A stretch of DNA of 6,841 nt. It comes from Sulfurovum sp. GTDB lineage: Bacteria > Campylobacterota > Campylobacteria > Campylobacterales > Sulfurovaceae. This document shows positions 6,132-6,841 of this stretch, piece by piece. Position numbers and translations under genes: made by a program. How positions within the stretch are numbered: position 1 is the stretch's first letter; each line of letters starts with the position of its first letter. The notes below the pieces were generated by a model. The model saw nothing but the letters and a program-made list of their open reading frames with translations. It was not told the origin of the DNA and ran no database searches. The stretch is from NCBI GenBank assembly GCA_015663065.1, contig DQSX01000034.1:1-6841 (forward strand). The letters run 5' to 3'.

Positions 6132-6841
6132 ATGAAAAAAGAGCCTGAAAAAGTAGAAATGACAGAGCAAGGTCCGAATGGACCAGAAGAGATAAACAAT
6201 AAGCCCAAACAGAAAAATGTCTGGTTAAGAGTGATTATATTTATGCTGATCACTATTGTATTATTGATCATATTTTTCTTTAAATTCATTCTCTCTACAG
6301 AAAAAGTTGATGATGTTAAAGATGTAACATTTAAAGATGAAATCGCCATAAACAAGGATGACGGTAAAATCATTGATGGTGTCGTTGTCAAGTATTATCC
6401 CAATGGCCAGCGTCAAAACTTAACCAAGTGGATTGGCGGTCAAATAGATGGTACGAGTCAAGAGTGGTATGAGAATGGCCAGTTAGGCAGAGAAGTCGAA
6501 TGGAACTTCGGTGAGGTTGAAGGCTATGTCAAGAGGTGGTATGAAAATGGCCAATTGGCAAAAAAGTATCAAATACATCACAATAAAAAATTCGGTTTAG
6601 AAGAGCAATGGTATGAAAATGCTTACTTGGCAAAGATGCTTAACTGGAAAGAGAATAAGCTTGACGGTTTGAGCAGAACATGGTATTTGACAGGTGAAAA
6701 AGAGAGTGAAAGAAACTATGTTGCAGGCAAACTGAACGGACCATCCATCGTATGGGACAAAAATGGTCATGTGATCTCTGAATATTATTATGTGAATGAT
6801 AAAAAAGCCAATGGGCATATAAAACTTTTTTATGACAATGG
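6132..6841 (+). CDS. Membrane-anchored MORN-2/YwqK-type repeat protein, 3' end outside window
   Basis: The ORF starts at ATG 6132, 5 bases after AAGGA, and stays open to the window end (236 codons plus two bases). Residues 1-29 are charged and polar. A strongly hydrophobic helix spans about 30-54, after which K51 and K58 lie among otherwise acidic residues, so this is probably a signal anchor placing the rest in the periplasm. From residue 88 there are at least six tandem 24-residue repeats of the form Y-x-N-G-Q-L...G-x-x-x-G-x-x-x-x-W, typical of MORN-2 repeats of the YwqK-like family: 88-112, 113-136, 137-160, 161-184, 185-208 and 209-233, with another starting at the edge. The first four match the YENGQL core best and the later ones diverge. 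Such repeats fold as beta-hairpin ladders and are thought to mediate binding; some relatives are annotated as antitoxin components, but nothing here shows a toxin partner. Function is unknown. Confidence 0.85.
   Translation, partial: MKKEPEKVEMTEQGPNGPEEINNKPKQKNVWLRVIIFMLITIVLLIIFFFKFILSTEKVDDVKDVTFKDEIAINKDDGKIIDGVVVKYYPNGQRQNLTKWIGGQIDGTSQEWYENGQLGREVEWNFGEVEGYVKRWYENGQLAKKYQIHHNKKFGLEEQWYENAYLAKMLNWKENKLDGLSRTWYLTGEKESERNYVAGKLNGPSIVWDKNGHVISEYYYVNDKKANGHIKLFYDN
6393..6841 (+). repeat. 72-bp tandem coding repeat (MORN-2 units)
   Basis: Within the membrane-anchored gene, TGGTAT recurs at 6465, 6537, 6609 and 6681, and a related TGG at 6753, each exactly 72 bases apart. The DNA around the first two copies is almost identical (TGGTATGA-AATGGCCA-TT with purine changes), indicating expansion by duplication followed by divergence. 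Later units are more diverged. Confidence 0.8.

Noticed and set aside
6068..6391. 107-codon minus-strand frame opposite the start of the MORN-repeat gene
   Set aside because: It is the complement of the promoter, Shine-Dalgarno site and transmembrane segment of a well-supported plus-strand gene. Its hydrophobic character is explained by the AT-rich complement.
1..6841. CRISPR array, transposase, defence system or phage genes
   Set aside because: No direct repeat-spacer pattern, transposase or integrase motifs or defence domains were seen. The only tandem repeat is the coding MORN repeat.

Overview
The window looks like chromosomal DNA from a Campylobacterota (Epsilonproteobacteria) bacterium, most likely in or near Sulfurovum/Sulfurimonas. 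This is inferred from the moderate-to-low G+C, gene starts preceded by AAGGA or AGAGG Shine-Dalgarno sites, good -10 boxes without clear -35 boxes, and the style of the proteins. No database search was possible, so the genus is a guess.

Layout from left to right. (1) 1-1670, plus strand: the C-terminal part of a UvrD/Rep/PcrA-type DNA helicase, cut by the left edge. (2) 1667-4907, minus strand: three closely spaced genes read in the order cyclophilin peptidyl-prolyl isomerase, glutamine-dependent NAD+ synthetase (nadE), and an NYN-domain putative ribonuclease with a C-terminal LOTUS/OST-HTH domain. They probably form one operon driven from a TATAAT box near 4945. A strong GC-rich hairpin without a U-tract lies between the cyclophilin and nadE. 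(3) 4908-4975: a 68-bp divergent promoter region in which the -10 boxes for the two strands overlap. (4) 4976-5668, plus strand: pyrF, orotidine-5'-phosphate decarboxylase. (5) 5671-5802, minus strand: a 43-residue single-pass membrane protein gene, converging on pyrF with two bases between the stop codons. (6) 5903-5993, plus strand: tRNA-Ser(GCU) with an encoded CCA. (7) 6132 to the right edge, plus strand: a membrane-anchored protein with at least six 24-residue MORN-2/YwqK-type repeats, cut by the window end.

Most of this is housekeeping: DNA repair or replication, NAD and pyrimidine synthesis, protein folding and translation. I do not see a defence island, CRISPR array, transposase, integrase or obvious new multi-gene system. 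The points most worth a second look are a beta-clamp-binding-like pentapeptide inside the helicase, the hairpin just ahead of the nadE ribosome binding site, the linkage of an NYN-LOTUS nuclease to nadE, the overlapping divergent promoter, the 43-residue membrane protein, and the MORN-repeat gene directly after a tRNA gene. No stretch longer than 300 bases lacks a gene.
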